Below, in pieces: positions 25,877 through 34,263 of a stretch of DNA of 39,931 nt. Every line of letters begins with the position of its first letter. Positions within the stretch are counted from its first letter, which is position 1. The translations under genes and the position numbers were made by a program. The notes beneath the pieces are model-generated. The model had not been told where the DNA came from. It ran no database searches and was given only the letters and a program-made list of their open reading frames with translations. Origin of the DNA: an uncultured Saprospiraceae bacterium (GTDB lineage: Bacteria > Bacteroidota > Bacteroidia > Chitinophagales > Saprospiraceae); contig CALGLS010000144.1 in assembly GCA_937959375.1 (NCBI GenBank), positions 1 through 39,931 of the forward strand. The letters run 5' to 3'.

Positions 25877-26533
25877 ATGTGCAAACGTTATTCATTCACT
25901 ACATCAAAAGAAACAATCGAAAGTCAACTCGGGTTCGAAGTTGTTGGTAATATAAGGACCAGTTTTAATATTGCTCCAATGCAATATAGCTATGTCATAA
26001 CAAACACTGAAAAGCAAAAGCTACAATATATGACTTGGGGACTGATTCCACATTGGTCAAATGATGGCGTAAATAATGGTAAGTTGATTAACGCTCGTAA
26101 AGAAGGTATTTCAGCGAGTACATCATTTAGAATACCAATTCGACGTCGCAGATGTCTAGTTTTGGCAGATAGTTATTATCAATGGCAAAAAGATGGACTA
26201 AATGAGATTCCTTACAGAATTGTTCAAGATGGAGGAAATATCATGATGATGGCTGGTATTTGGGATATTTGGGAGGAAGGAGCAAAAGAAATTAAGAGCT
26301 TTTCGATCATTACGATTCCATCCCCACCAGAGCTCAATGACATAGGTGATCGTTGCCCTTTAGTTTTGGAGACAGCTGAGTTGCAGGAGCAATGGTTAAA
26401 TGACCTAAATCTCGATCAAATTATAAAAGTGATGGGAACAAGGCCAACTAAACTAAAGCACTACCCGATATCTAAAAAAGTAAATTCTATAAAATTTAAC
26501 TCAATTGAACTCCATGAGGAGCTAGCATCCTAA
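25877..26533 (+). CDS. SRAP (SOS-response-associated peptidase / YedK-HMCES) family protein with altered active site
   Basis: This 218-aa protein belongs to the family that covalently traps abasic sites in single-stranded DNA through Cys2. The start is fixed by MCKRYSF, since Met removal exposes Cys2. WGLIPHW and INARKEG (Asn72) are conserved. Two usual catalytic positions differ: the motif normally ending GFYEW reads DSYYQW (Gln102 for Glu), and the motif normally HxRMP reads GDRCP (Gly157 for His, Cys160 for Met). Crosslink formation or release may therefore be changed. It is the first gene of a close-packed set with dtd, MazG-like and amidase genes, directly beside the putative origin. Confidence 0.88.
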   Translation: MCKRYSFTTSKETIESQLGFEVVGNIRTSFNIAPMQYSYVITNTEKQKLQYMTWGLIPHWSNDGVNNGKLINARKEGISASTSFRIPIRRRRCLVLADSYYQWQKDGLNEIPYRIVQDGGNIMMMAGIWDIWEEGAKEIKSFSIITIPSPPELNDIGDRCPLVLETAELQEQWLNDLNLDQIIKVMGTRPTKLKHYPISKKVNSIKFNSIELHEELAS

Positions 26534-26551
26534 AAAGTATCTATATATTAT

Positions 26552-27004
26552 ATGAGAGTTGTTATTCAAAGAGCGAAAGAGGCTTCAGTTACGATTGAAG
26601 GGAAAGTAAAATCATCTATTGGCCAAGGTCTACTCATATTGTTGGGCATAGAACCAACTGACACTGTTGAAGAAATCAAATGGCTATCTAATAAAATAAC
26701 CAACCTTCGCATCTTCGATGATGAAAATAGAGTGATGAACCTATCAGTAGGTGCCATTAATGGAGGCATCATCGTTGTGAGCCAGTTTACTTTAATGGCC
26801 AGTACCAAAAAAGGAAATCGCCCATCTTACATACGAGCAGCAAAACCTGATATTGCTATACCTTTATATGAAGCCTTTGTCAAGGAATTGCATCAGACCA
26901 GTCAAATTGAAATTGGAACGGGAGAATTCGGAGCAGACATGAAAGTTGCTTTAATCAATGATGGTCCAGTTACCATAATAATAGATACCAAAAATAAAGA
27001 GTAA
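26552..27004 (+). CDS. dtd: D-aminoacyl-tRNA deacylase
   Basis: This 150-aa cytoplasmic enzyme hydrolyses D-amino acids from mischarged tRNA. It begins MRVVIQRAKEASVTIEGK and has both signature motifs: SQFTLMASTKKGNRPSY (SQFTL) and NDGPVTIII (NxGPVT, the cross-subunit cis-Pro site). Length is exactly that of bacterial DTD. It lies 18 bp after the SRAP gene and 2 bp before the MazG-like gene. Confidence 0.97.
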   Translation: MRVVIQRAKEASVTIEGKVKSSIGQGLLILLGIEPTDTVEEIKWLSNKITNLRIFDDENRVMNLSVGAINGGIIVVSQFTLMASTKKGNRPSYIRAAKPDIAIPLYEAFVKELHQTSQIEIGTGEFGADMKVALINDGPVTIIIDTKNKE

Positions 27005-27006
27005 GC

Positions 27007-27345
27007 ATGACGATAAAAGAAGCACAAGAAACAGTTGATAAATGGATCAACTCAGTTGGTATCCGCTATTACAATGAATTGACCAATACGGCAATACTAA
27101 CAGAAGAAGTTGGAGAAGTAGCTAGCTTAATGGCAAGATTATATGGTGAACAATCGTTTAAAACCAAAGAAAAAGAATCATCGGCCAGAGAAGATCTAGG
27201 TGATGAAATGGCAGATGTACTTTTTGTATTAATTTGTCTGGCGAACCAAACCGGTGTTGATCTATCTGAAGCACTGATAAAAAACTTAGCAAAAAAGACC
27301 AAACGAGATACAGATCGTCACGCTAATAACAAAAAACTAAAATAG
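27007..27345 (+). CDS. MazG-like nucleotide pyrophosphohydrolase
   Basis: This 112-aa all-alpha NTP pyrophosphatase should clean nucleotide pools by cleaving NTPs or modified dNTPs to NMP and pyrophosphate. The metal-binding pattern is EEVGEVASL in the second helix and EDLGDEMADVLFVL in the third, which is ExxE followed by ExxD. It is a single-domain form, like the RS21-C6/dCTPase group, unlike the two-domain E. coli MazG. It is tightly packed: 2 bp after dtd and 1 bp before the amidase gene, so translation is probably coupled. Confidence 0.92.
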   Translation: MTIKEAQETVDKWINSVGIRYYNELTNTAILTEEVGEVASLMARLYGEQSFKTKEKESSAREDLGDEMADVLFVLICLANQTGVDLSEALIKNLAKKTKRDTDRHANNKKLK

Positions 27346-27346
27346 A

Positions 27347-28960
27347 ATGAAAATTAAGTTGCCCCTCCTACTAGCTTTTTTGCTTTGTAATTTATCTATT
27401 TGCTTAGCGCAAAAAACAATACCTAATCGAACTGTTATTGAAGTAAATGAATTTTCTACAATAGAAAATAACAGAGCAAAGTCTGCCCAATTTATAGAAC
27501 AAAGCATTCCAATTATAGCAGACCCATTTTTAGCTTTTTCTATTGTTTGGGAAGCAGATAATTGGACGGAAGAAACAGATCACATGCAATATCGTTTCTA
27601 CAAAAATCTAAATGAAAAAGGAGATTGGAAAGAAGCGAAAATAGATGGACATGCAGATAAAAAAAATAATAAACAAATTAGTCAACTTATATTTGAAGAT
27701 AGAGACCAACGTTTTTTTGATATCAGAATAATTTTAAAAACGGGATCAAACACAAGCGTTCAAAATACAAAACTCCATTTTTTTAATCCCGGAATTACAG
27801 TACAAAGAACGGATAACTCAAATCAAGTTGAAACCAGAACTACAACGACTTGCCCTTGTCCACAACCAGATTTTGAAGATCGACTAGATTGGTGTCCAAC
27901 CGGTAACTGCCCAGAAGATACAACTCCAGCAGCAACTACCGTTACACATTTAATTGTACACCACTCTGCTGGTACCAATGCTAGTTCCGACTGGGCGGGA
28001 GTCGTTCGAAGTATTTGGGATTACCACGTAAATGTAAATGGTTGGGATGATATTGGATACAATTGGTTAGTTGATCCAAACGGGGTGCTATACGAAGGAA
28101 GGGGAGACGACGTACGAGGAGCCCACTTCTGTGGAACCAATACAGGAACGATGGGCGTTTGTGTTTTAGGAGATTTCACAAATACAACTCCAACCGACGA
28201 TGCAAAGTCCATATTAAAAAACCTGCTGGCATGGAAAACTTGCGATATAGATGTAGATCCCTTGGGAAGTAGTTTTCATACTGCATCAAGTCTGACGTTG
28301 AATCACATTTCGGGACATCAAGATGGTTGTAGTACAGAATGCCCTGGCGATCTATTTTATCCAGAATTAGGTGAAATTAGAACGGAAGTCAATGACTACA
28401 TTCAAAATAATTGCGCAGCAAATTTAGCACCTCCTACCAATCTGGAAGGTACAGTTATTAGTTCCACAAGTATCCAACTTGATTGGCAAGATAATGCATC
28501 CAATGAAACCAATTTCGTCATAGAACGATCAACAAACAACAACTCAGATTATCAAGAAGTAGGAACAACACTCGCAAATATTTCTACTTACGAGGACACT
28601 AATCTAATGCCCAACACTGCTTACTTCTACAAAGTTAAAGCAACAAATACACAAGAGGTATCTGCTTACAGTAATGAAATTGGAATAGCAACAGTCGTGA
28701 CAAATATCAATGACTTATCAAATGAATTAGGCATTCAAATATTTCCAAACCCAGTTCAAGACATTTTGAATATAAAGCTAGATGCAACTAGTGATGAATT
28801 ACTAAATTATCAATTGACAGATTATACCGGCAAACTAATAAAGAAAGGAATTTTCGATTTTTCTACTTCCGTAAAAATGGGTCATTTACCAAAAGGTTTA
28901 TATCTCTTAACGATAGAAAAAGCAACAAAAAGAGCAGTATTTAAAGTTGAGAGATTTTAG
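27347..28960 (+). CDS. Secreted N-acetylmuramoyl-L-alanine amidase (PGRP domain) with FnIII and T9SS sorting domain
   Basis: This 537-aa enzyme should cleave the lactyl-amide bond between MurNAc and the peptide stem. The signal peptide is LPLLLAFLLCNLSICLAQ. After a beta-rich domain (about 30-165) comes the PGRP/amidase_2 domain (about 200-355). It has zinc ligands His in IVHHSAG, His in ISGHQDG and Cys in TECPGD, so catalysis is likely intact. A fibronectin type III domain follows (about 365-450). The end is a type A T9SS sorting domain (IFPNPVQDILNI, LPKGLYLL, FKVERF), so it is secreted or attached at the surface. It could act on other bacteria or during wall turnover. Confidence 0.93.
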   Translation: MKIKLPLLLAFLLCNLSICLAQKTIPNRTVIEVNEFSTIENNRAKSAQFIEQSIPIIADPFLAFSIVWEADNWTEETDHMQYRFYKNLNEKGDWKEAKIDGHADKKNNKQISQLIFEDRDQRFFDIRIILKTGSNTSVQNTKLHFFNPGITVQRTDNSNQVETRTTTTCPCPQPDFEDRLDWCPTGNCPEDTTPAATTVTHLIVHHSAGTNASSDWAGVVRSIWDYHVNVNGWDDIGYNWLVDPNGVLYEGRGDDVRGAHFCGTNTGTMGVCVLGDFTNTTPTDDAKSILKNLLAWKTCDIDVDPLGSSFHTASSLTLNHISGHQDGCSTECPGDLFYPELGEIRTEVNDYIQNNCAANLAPPTNLEGTVISSTSIQLDWQDNASNETNFVIERSTNNNSDYQEVGTTLANISTYEDTNLMPNTAYFYKVKATNTQEVSAYSNEIGIATVVTNINDLSNELGIQIFPNPVQDILNIKLDATSDELLNYQLTDYTGKLIKKGIFDFSTSVKMGHLPKGLYLLTIEKATKRAVFKVERF

Positions 28961-29107
28961 TTGATGAGCTTAATGATAGAGAAGTAATTTTTTAAAAGCT
29001 ATACTTTTTCTTTCAGCGAATTAAATAATTTCAGTAATCAAAAATACTGATAATCCTATCAAGAAAAAAGCGTTTATTTGAGAACGCAAACCAAAACGAC
29101 AGAAGAG

Positions 29108-29153
29108 AAATTCCCATTCCCATTCCCACTCTAATTCTATTTCTATTTCCCAT
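29108..29153. repeat. Degenerate hexanucleotide tract (ATTCCC) after the PrsW-like gene
   Basis: Repeated ATTCCC/ATTCTA words form a pyrimidine-rich tract directly 3' of the PrsW-like stop codon. The minus strand has four GGG runs, three of them in close succession, and may form a G-quadruplex in the mRNA tail. It probably arose by slippage. A 60-codon frame across it encodes only Glu/Trp repeats and is not a gene. Confidence 0.55.
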
Positions 29154-29954
29154 TCATTCCTCCTCCTCCTTACTAGCCCGCATCTCCTTAAAAATCTCAT
29201 CAATCATATCCTGACCAGTAGCTTCCTCATTAGCATGCTGTGCTTCTGCGGCCAAAGCCAGCGCCGCCGCCGCCTTCTCCTCCGAAATACGAGTAGAAGT
29301 CTGAATATGTTTTAGCGAAAGTTTGTAAGCAAAATAAAGAGAGGCAATTAATACCAGCGAAGCAAACGACATCAGCCATTCATAATAAGGTTGTAGAATA
29401 AAGAAATCATACAAACCATGTACAAAAGCAGGAATCAATAATCCCATTAAGAGGTATTGTACTTTTTTAGTTTTACTCATTTTGGCAAGACCAACATAGT
29501 AACCCATAATCACAGCAAAAGCAGCATGCGCGGGCACCGCAGTCAAACCTCTCAAGGCAATGGTTTGAATTCCAAAACGATCGGCATAAAGTAGATTCTC
29601 CACGGTAGCAAAACCCATAGCGATAAATACAGCATAAACGATTCCGTCTAAAGGTTCATTAAATTCTTTACGAAAGTAAGGAAAGGCCAAACATAAAAAT
29701 TTGAAAGCCTCTTCTATTAATCCTACAAAGACTACAGAGAAAACAAATATTTTGATAAAATTTGTAGAGTCTTCCCAACCTAGTGTAGAGGCAAAAGCTT
29801 CCACCTTCATGGTCGGGTAAGTGATAAGTGCACCTAACACAAATGCAGCGAGCATCATCAACTTTGGTTCCTTATCATAACGGTCTGCTCTGAAGATCAA
29901 ATAGCAGATCAACAGTCCCGGAACAATAGCTAGAATAAGTAAAAATGGATTCAT
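29154..29954 (-). CDS. PrsW family intramembrane metalloprotease-like protein
   Basis: This 266-aa membrane protein has about seven to eight hydrophobic segments. PrsW-type motifs are visible: the Glu pair in VGLIEEAFKFLCL, Glu in FATVENLLYAD, His in VPAHAAFAVIMGYYVG, and His in FVHGLYDFF. In Bacillus PrsW cleaves an anti-sigma factor within the membrane, but relatives have varied or unknown substrates. No anti-sigma gene is adjacent. The C-terminal 40 residues are cytoplasmic and acidic, ending in a run of Glu. Confidence 0.88.
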   Translation of the reverse strand: MNPFLLILAIVPGLLICYLIFRADRYDKEPKLMMLAAFVLGALITYPTMKVEAFASTLGWEDSTNFIKIFVFSVVFVGLIEEAFKFLCLAFPYFRKEFNEPLDGIVYAVFIAMGFATVENLLYADRFGIQTIALRGLTAVPAHAAFAVIMGYYVGLAKMSKTKKVQYLLMGLLIPAFVHGLYDFFILQPYYEWLMSFASLVLIASLYFAYKLSLKHIQTSTRISEEKAAAALALAAEAQHANEEATGQDMIDEIFKEMRASKEEEE

Positions 29955-30084
29955 TTGTGGTTTATAATCTCAGGAAAGCTTGTGATTTTGTGTTTTGTTG
30001 GAGTAAATGTACAAATTTTGTGTAGAACAATAGGAATTGATGGATCTTCTCATTTTGAAATCATTTTTGGTCTCTTCAACAACT

Positions 30085-31218
30085 TCATTCTTTTGAGCAC
30101 AAATCTGTAAATGTCTGATCATATAATAAGGCCTGTGTTTCCCAATCGTATTTAGCAACATGAGTTTGCAAATAATTAGAACTGCGAACCTGATTAATTT
30201 TTAAAACCGCTGATTTAAGTCGACTATAAAACTCAGTATCTGTTTCATAAAAATACGTATCATGTAACTCACTAGGAATATGCTCTGGATAAGCTAACCG
30301 ATTAGGTAACAAAAGGGAACAACCACAATAGATAGCTTCAACAACAGAACCACCAAAAAAATCTTGAATTCCTGTTACTGGCAACAAGTCTGCTTGATAT
30401 AATAGCTCTTGATATTTATTCTTACTTTCAGTAAAACCAAAATGAATAATCTCTTCTCTCAATTTTTCTTTCGCTTTCGCAAAAACTGCTGGTGCCTTAT
30501 GAAAAGATTCACCCAGTACAATTAATTTGAAAGCAACACTCTCCTCTTTTAATCGAAACAAAGATTCAAAAAATAAATCAGGTTGCTTATCATATTCCCA
30601 ACGGTGATTCCACAAAATTGTAACAGCATTGTTGTCAGTATCTATATTAAGTTTTTCCAGATACTCGGTTTGGGTAATTATTTTTTTAAGATCCATACCT
30701 AAGTACAAGACCTGACTTTTATTTTTGATTAATTCAATATTTTCAGACTCATGGAAATCTGGAAACTGATTCAAAAAATTGGGTAAACTATTTACAAAAG
30801 AATCTAAATGATATTGGGAATTAAAAAAAATACGATCCGCAGCAAGAGCAGAAGTATAGTTGATAAATGCGTAATGATTATCTCTTTTTAATTTTACATC
30901 AGGATCAGAAGTTGACCAAGGATAAGTCAATTGATTTTCATGAAAATAAATACCAACAGGAACTCCACTTGTTTTGTTTTTGGTCAAAGCCAAAAAAACA
31001 GATAGATCTAACATATCCGTTGCCAAAATAAAGTCAGCATTAAATGCACTTTGATTATATTGCTTAGCAAGCGAAACAGCTCCACCATGCATACGCCATT
31101 TCCAATGCCTACCCGGCAAAGAAAAGATATCCACATCATGTTGGGAACTCTGTTGATAACCCTCTGCCCAGCGCTGATGACTGCCCGTAAAGAAAGGTTC
31201 TAGTAAGGCGATTTTCAT
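30085..31218 (-). CDS. DUF3524 glycosyltransferase, tRNA-queuosine mannosyltransferase (QTMAN/GTDC1)-like
   Basis: This 377-aa cytoplasmic GT4-type glycosyltransferase has the N-terminal DUF3524 signature EPFFTGSHQRWAEGY, then LPGRHWKWRMHGGA. A GT-B C-terminal domain carries LWNHRWEYDKQPDLF and the nucleotide-sugar site FFGGSVVEAIYCGC. The vertebrate member GTDC1/QTMAN attaches mannose to queuosine in tRNA-Asp. Whether bacterial relatives do the same is inferred from domain identity only. Its start is 196 bp from the divergent permease gene. Confidence 0.82.
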   Translation of the reverse strand: MKIALLEPFFTGSHQRWAEGYQQSSQHDVDIFSLPGRHWKWRMHGGAVSLAKQYNQSAFNADFILATDMLDLSVFLALTKNKTSGVPVGIYFHENQLTYPWSTSDPDVKLKRDNHYAFINYTSALAADRIFFNSQYHLDSFVNSLPNFLNQFPDFHESENIELIKNKSQVLYLGMDLKKIITQTEYLEKLNIDTDNNAVTILWNHRWEYDKQPDLFFESLFRLKEESVAFKLIVLGESFHKAPAVFAKAKEKLREEIIHFGFTESKNKYQELLYQADLLPVTGIQDFFGGSVVEAIYCGCSLLLPNRLAYPEHIPSELHDTYFYETDTEFYSRLKSAVLKINQVRSSNYLQTHVAKYDWETQALLYDQTFTDLCSKE

Positions 31219-31335
31219 TTATTGAAATTAGTTCTTTTTTCTAAGTTATTTGAATATTCAAAATGAAAAGTATTTTGTCCAACTTAAGAGTGAAAAAAAA
31301 TCAATTAATTTTTCTAAATCACGCTATCGGAATTC

Positions 31336-31371
31336 ACGTTAGAGGAAAACTTTAGACTTCGGACTTCAGAC
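31336..31371 (-). repeat. Dispersed repeat, partial copy C
   Basis: The 10-mer ACGTTAGAGG is the exact reverse complement of part of copy A. It is followed by TTTAGACTTCGGACTTCAGAC, which resembles the arms of copy A. It is a degraded or partial copy, in the spacer upstream of the permease gene. Confidence 0.55.
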
Positions 31372-31414
31372 ATTTTATACTCAAATTTTAATTTTCATTA
31401 CTTACCTTTACAAA

Positions 31415-32650
31415 ATGACATCCAACATCAATAAGAATAAAAAAGATTCACCCAACCAAAGAGCTTGGCGTCGCTTGTGGAAAAACAAGCCTGCTATATT
31501 TGGTATGGTAGTTATTGGATGTGCCGTTTTGATGGCAATTTTGGGTTACCTTATCTCACCAGATCAAACACCTGATGTAAACGAACAAATTCCTGAAGTA
31601 TCTTTGAAGTCGCCTGGCTTCGAAGTTCAAATACTTGCCATTCATAAAAATAGGAAAATAGAAAAAAGCAATTTCTTTAAAACCATGCTTTTTGGTAAGG
31701 CCAATCCGCACAAATTACTGCCCATCAATAACTATAAATTTGAAGGAGCAAAAATAATAGTTGAACGCTACGAAGGCGATAATTTAGAAACGGGTCAACG
31801 AATCAAAGGAAAAGAAATTACTTATGATCTGGCAGATGTTTATTACCCATTGTCGTTCAAAAATAAAAAGCAAGAAGTAGTAACAGGTCAACTAAACTTT
31901 AACGACATAAACGAAGAAAAAAAAGAAATAGCAATAACTGATTTACAAGCACAAATAAAAAAAGAAAATATCTACTCAAAAACTTTTGTATTAGGAACAG
32001 ATAAATATGGACGCTCTATGTTAAGTCGACTCATTCTTGGAGTTAGAATTTCATTATTAGTAGGACTTATTGCCGTGTTTATTTCATTGACCATTGGTAT
32101 TACTCTAGGATCTATTGCTGGTTACTTCGGTGGTCGAGTTGATGATCTAGTGATGTTGATTATAAATACAGTTTGGTCCATCCCAACCTTATTACTAGTT
32201 TTCGCAATTGTATTAGCCTTAGGTCGAGGAATCGGAATCATATTTTTGGCCGTAGGGTTGACGATGTGGGTAGATGTAGCACGTATTGTTCGTGGGCAAG
32301 TGATTTCATTCAAAGAAATACAATTTGTAGAAGCGGCGCAAAGTATGGGATTTAAATCAGGTAGAATCATATTTCGACACATTTTGCCCAATGTATTAGG
32401 TCCGGTAATGGTCATAGCGGCAACTACTTTCGCAACAGCTATACTAATTGAAGCAGGATTAAGCTATCTTGGCTTTGGAATTCAACCACCAACACCATCA
32501 TGGGGGACCATGTTAAATGAAAATTATGGTTACGCCATCAGTGGAAAACCTTTTCTTGCATTAATCCCTGCTTTCGCAATTATGCTAATGGTTTTAGCTT
32601 TTAATCTGGTTGGGAACGGTTTTCGCGATGCATTAGATGTGAATAATTAA
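31415..32650 (+). CDS. ABC transporter permease, OppC/DppC family
   Basis: This 411-aa inner-membrane subunit belongs to an oligopeptide or dipeptide importer. It has a first membrane helix (about 30-50) and then an unusually long extracytoplasmic region of about 150 residues. The permease domain follows, starting VLGTDKYGRSMLSRLILG, which is the OppC signature. Four to five further helices and the EAA-type loop EAAQSMGFKSGRIIFRHILPN are present. The end (GNGFRDALD) is canonical. No OppB, ATPase or binding protein is adjacent, so the partners must be elsewhere. Repeat copies C and B lie on either side of the gene. Confidence 0.92.
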   Translation: MTSNINKNKKDSPNQRAWRRLWKNKPAIFGMVVIGCAVLMAILGYLISPDQTPDVNEQIPEVSLKSPGFEVQILAIHKNRKIEKSNFFKTMLFGKANPHKLLPINNYKFEGAKIIVERYEGDNLETGQRIKGKEITYDLADVYYPLSFKNKKQEVVTGQLNFNDINEEKKEIAITDLQAQIKKENIYSKTFVLGTDKYGRSMLSRLILGVRISLLVGLIAVFISLTIGITLGSIAGYFGGRVDDLVMLIINTVWSIPTLLLVFAIVLALGRGIGIIFLAVGLTMWVDVARIVRGQVISFKEIQFVEAAQSMGFKSGRIIFRHILPNVLGPVMVIAATTFATAILIEAGLSYLGFGIQPPTPSWGTMLNENYGYAISGKPFLALIPAFAIMLMVLAFNLVGNGFRDALDVNN

Positions 32651-32658
32651 ATTGTATA

Positions 32659-32718
32659 GTCCGAAGACGGAAGTTTCTCGTCTGATGCGAATATACGATT
32701 GAAGGAAACTTCCGTCTC
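32659..32718. repeat. Dispersed inverted repeat, copy B
   Basis: GACGGAAGTTTC at 32666-32677 and GAAACTTCCGTC at 32705-32716 are perfect 12-bp arms with a 27-nt loop. It shares CCGAAGACGGAA, CGATTG, GGAAAC-like and ACTTCCGTCT words with copy A in the same order. It starts 9 bp after the permease stop and may act as an mRNA-end hairpin. Confidence 0.75.
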
Positions 32719-32750
32719 CAACAAAATTTCCTAAAAACGATAAACAAGAA

Positions 32751-33998
32751 ATGTCTGAATTTTCAAAAATAAAAAAGGATCTCTCAAAGCTCGAAACCAT
32801 GGAGCGGGCACTGCATCTCAAACAACTGCAGATCAATCGTCTATTGACGATCACCCAAGCTATCAATAATAATGTAAAAGCTTCGGGATTGTATGAGATG
32901 TACAATTCTTTTTTAAGTTGGGAAATGGGCGTAAAGAAAATGGCGCTCTATGTGATTGAAGAAGACAAATGGAGTTGTATCTCATCCATAGGTATTGAAG
33001 ATGAATTGGTGCAAATGGATATCAGTGATGTTTTGCCAAAATACCAACGTCTTGGAAATCTGGAAGATGATATAGATCATCCTTTGATCAAGCAATTTGA
33101 TATTGTTATTCCTGTTTTGCACAAAGACAATGCAATTGCTTACACTTTTATCGGTGGCTTCGATAAAGATGATGACATGTATAATAAGGTACAGTTTATC
33201 ACAACGATTACGAATATCATTGCAGTAGCAATCGAAAACAAACGTCTGTTCAAACAACAACTAGAACAAGAAAGACTTCGTCGTGAAATGGAATTGGCAA
33301 GTGATATGCAACATCTTTTGATTCCTTCAACCTTTCCAGTAAGTGACGTTTTTGAATTGGGTTCAATCTACAAACCACATCTTGGAGTGGGAGGAGATTA
33401 TTTTGACTTTATAGAATTCGATGATAATAAATTTGCATTCTGTATTGCAGATATTTCTGGAAAAGGAATTGCCGCAGCATTGTTGATGGCGAACTTTCAG
33501 GCAAACTTTCAAAGTCTTATTCACAAACGTTCTGAATTAGATACTTTTGTAAGAGAACTCAATCAATCACTTTTCAGAATTACAAAAGGCGAAAAGTTTC
33601 TTACCTTTTTTATTGCCGAATTTGATAAGACAAATTATACACTCAAATATGTCAACTCTGGTCATAACCAACCATTAATGTCAATGGGAGGTAAAGTGTA
33701 TCACCTAGATAAAGGGTCTACCATCTTAGGATCATTTATGGAATTACCTGAGGTTGAAATTGGTGAAATCAAAATCGATCAAGAAGCAATCATTGTTACA
33801 TTTACGGATGGTCTCACAGATGTTCAGAATGATGCAGGTGATTTCTTTGATGAAGATATGTTGAAAGAATTTACCTTAGAACATGAACATGACTCTGCAA
33901 CGATCTTTAACCAAAAGTTGATGGAGAAAATAGAAATCTTCAAAGGCGATTTAAACTATCCAGACGATATTGCTGTTCTAACTTGTAAGTTATTTTAG
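32751..33998 (+). CDS. PP2C/SpoIIE-type serine phosphatase with GAF-like domain (RsbU-like)
   Basis: This 415-aa cytoplasmic phosphatase should dephosphorylate an anti-anti-sigma (STAS) protein in a partner-switching pathway. A short coiled coil comes first, then a GAF-like sensor domain (about 45-170). A linker helix (QEQLERQ-like, containing MELASDMQHLL) leads into the SpoIIE domain (about 195-415). Metal-binding residues are intact in GVGGDYFDFI, ADISGKGIAAALL, SGHNQPL and TDGLTDVQN. An RsbW-like ATPase is encoded at 14642, but no STAS protein is in the window. Confidence 0.92.
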   Translation: MSEFSKIKKDLSKLETMERALHLKQLQINRLLTITQAINNNVKASGLYEMYNSFLSWEMGVKKMALYVIEEDKWSCISSIGIEDELVQMDISDVLPKYQRLGNLEDDIDHPLIKQFDIVIPVLHKDNAIAYTFIGGFDKDDDMYNKVQFITTITNIIAVAIENKRLFKQQLEQERLRREMELASDMQHLLIPSTFPVSDVFELGSIYKPHLGVGGDYFDFIEFDDNKFAFCIADISGKGIAAALLMANFQANFQSLIHKRSELDTFVRELNQSLFRITKGEKFLTFFIAEFDKTNYTLKYVNSGHNQPLMSMGGKVYHLDKGSTILGSFMELPEVEIGEIKIDQEAIIVTFTDGLTDVQNDAGDFFDEDMLKEFTLEHEHDSATIFNQKLMEKIEIFKGDLNYPDDIAVLTCKLF

Positions 33999-34154
33999 TG
34001 ATTCGATCAACGTTTACTAGAACCCATCTTAAGAAGTGTTCAAAAGCTAAGGTTTCTCTTTAGGAGTAAGCGTATGTGAATACTAATGAACTGCTTCACT
34101 AAAATAATCCATCAAAAACATCAGTTCATAATGAGAAAGCCTCCATTGGTCTAA

Positions 34155-34162
34155 TTCATTTG
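34155..34162 (+). promoter_or_regulatory. Possible promoter -7 element (TTCATTTG)
   Basis: TTCATTTG differs from TAnnTTTG at one base and overlaps the GTG that opens the longer frame of the next gene. If used, that GTG cannot be the start, which supports a start at 34195 or 34264. Confidence 0.35.
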
Positions 34163-34263
34163 TGAAAACAAAGATAAAATATGAATTTAGAGGAATGGAA
34201 ACAATACAATATAAAAGCGAATACGAAGTCGTTGTACTTCAACAAAAGAACCACACACGTCGG

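Noticed and set aside
29021-29203. 60-aa frame encoding Glu/Trp repeats
   Set aside because: It is a translation of the ATTCCC repeat tract overlapping the end of the PrsW-like gene.
34162-34263. Longer N-terminus of the TM2 protein from GTG 34162
   Set aside because: The GTG lies within a probable -7 element, and the canonical TM2 N-terminus starts at ATG 34264. ATG 34195 remains possible.
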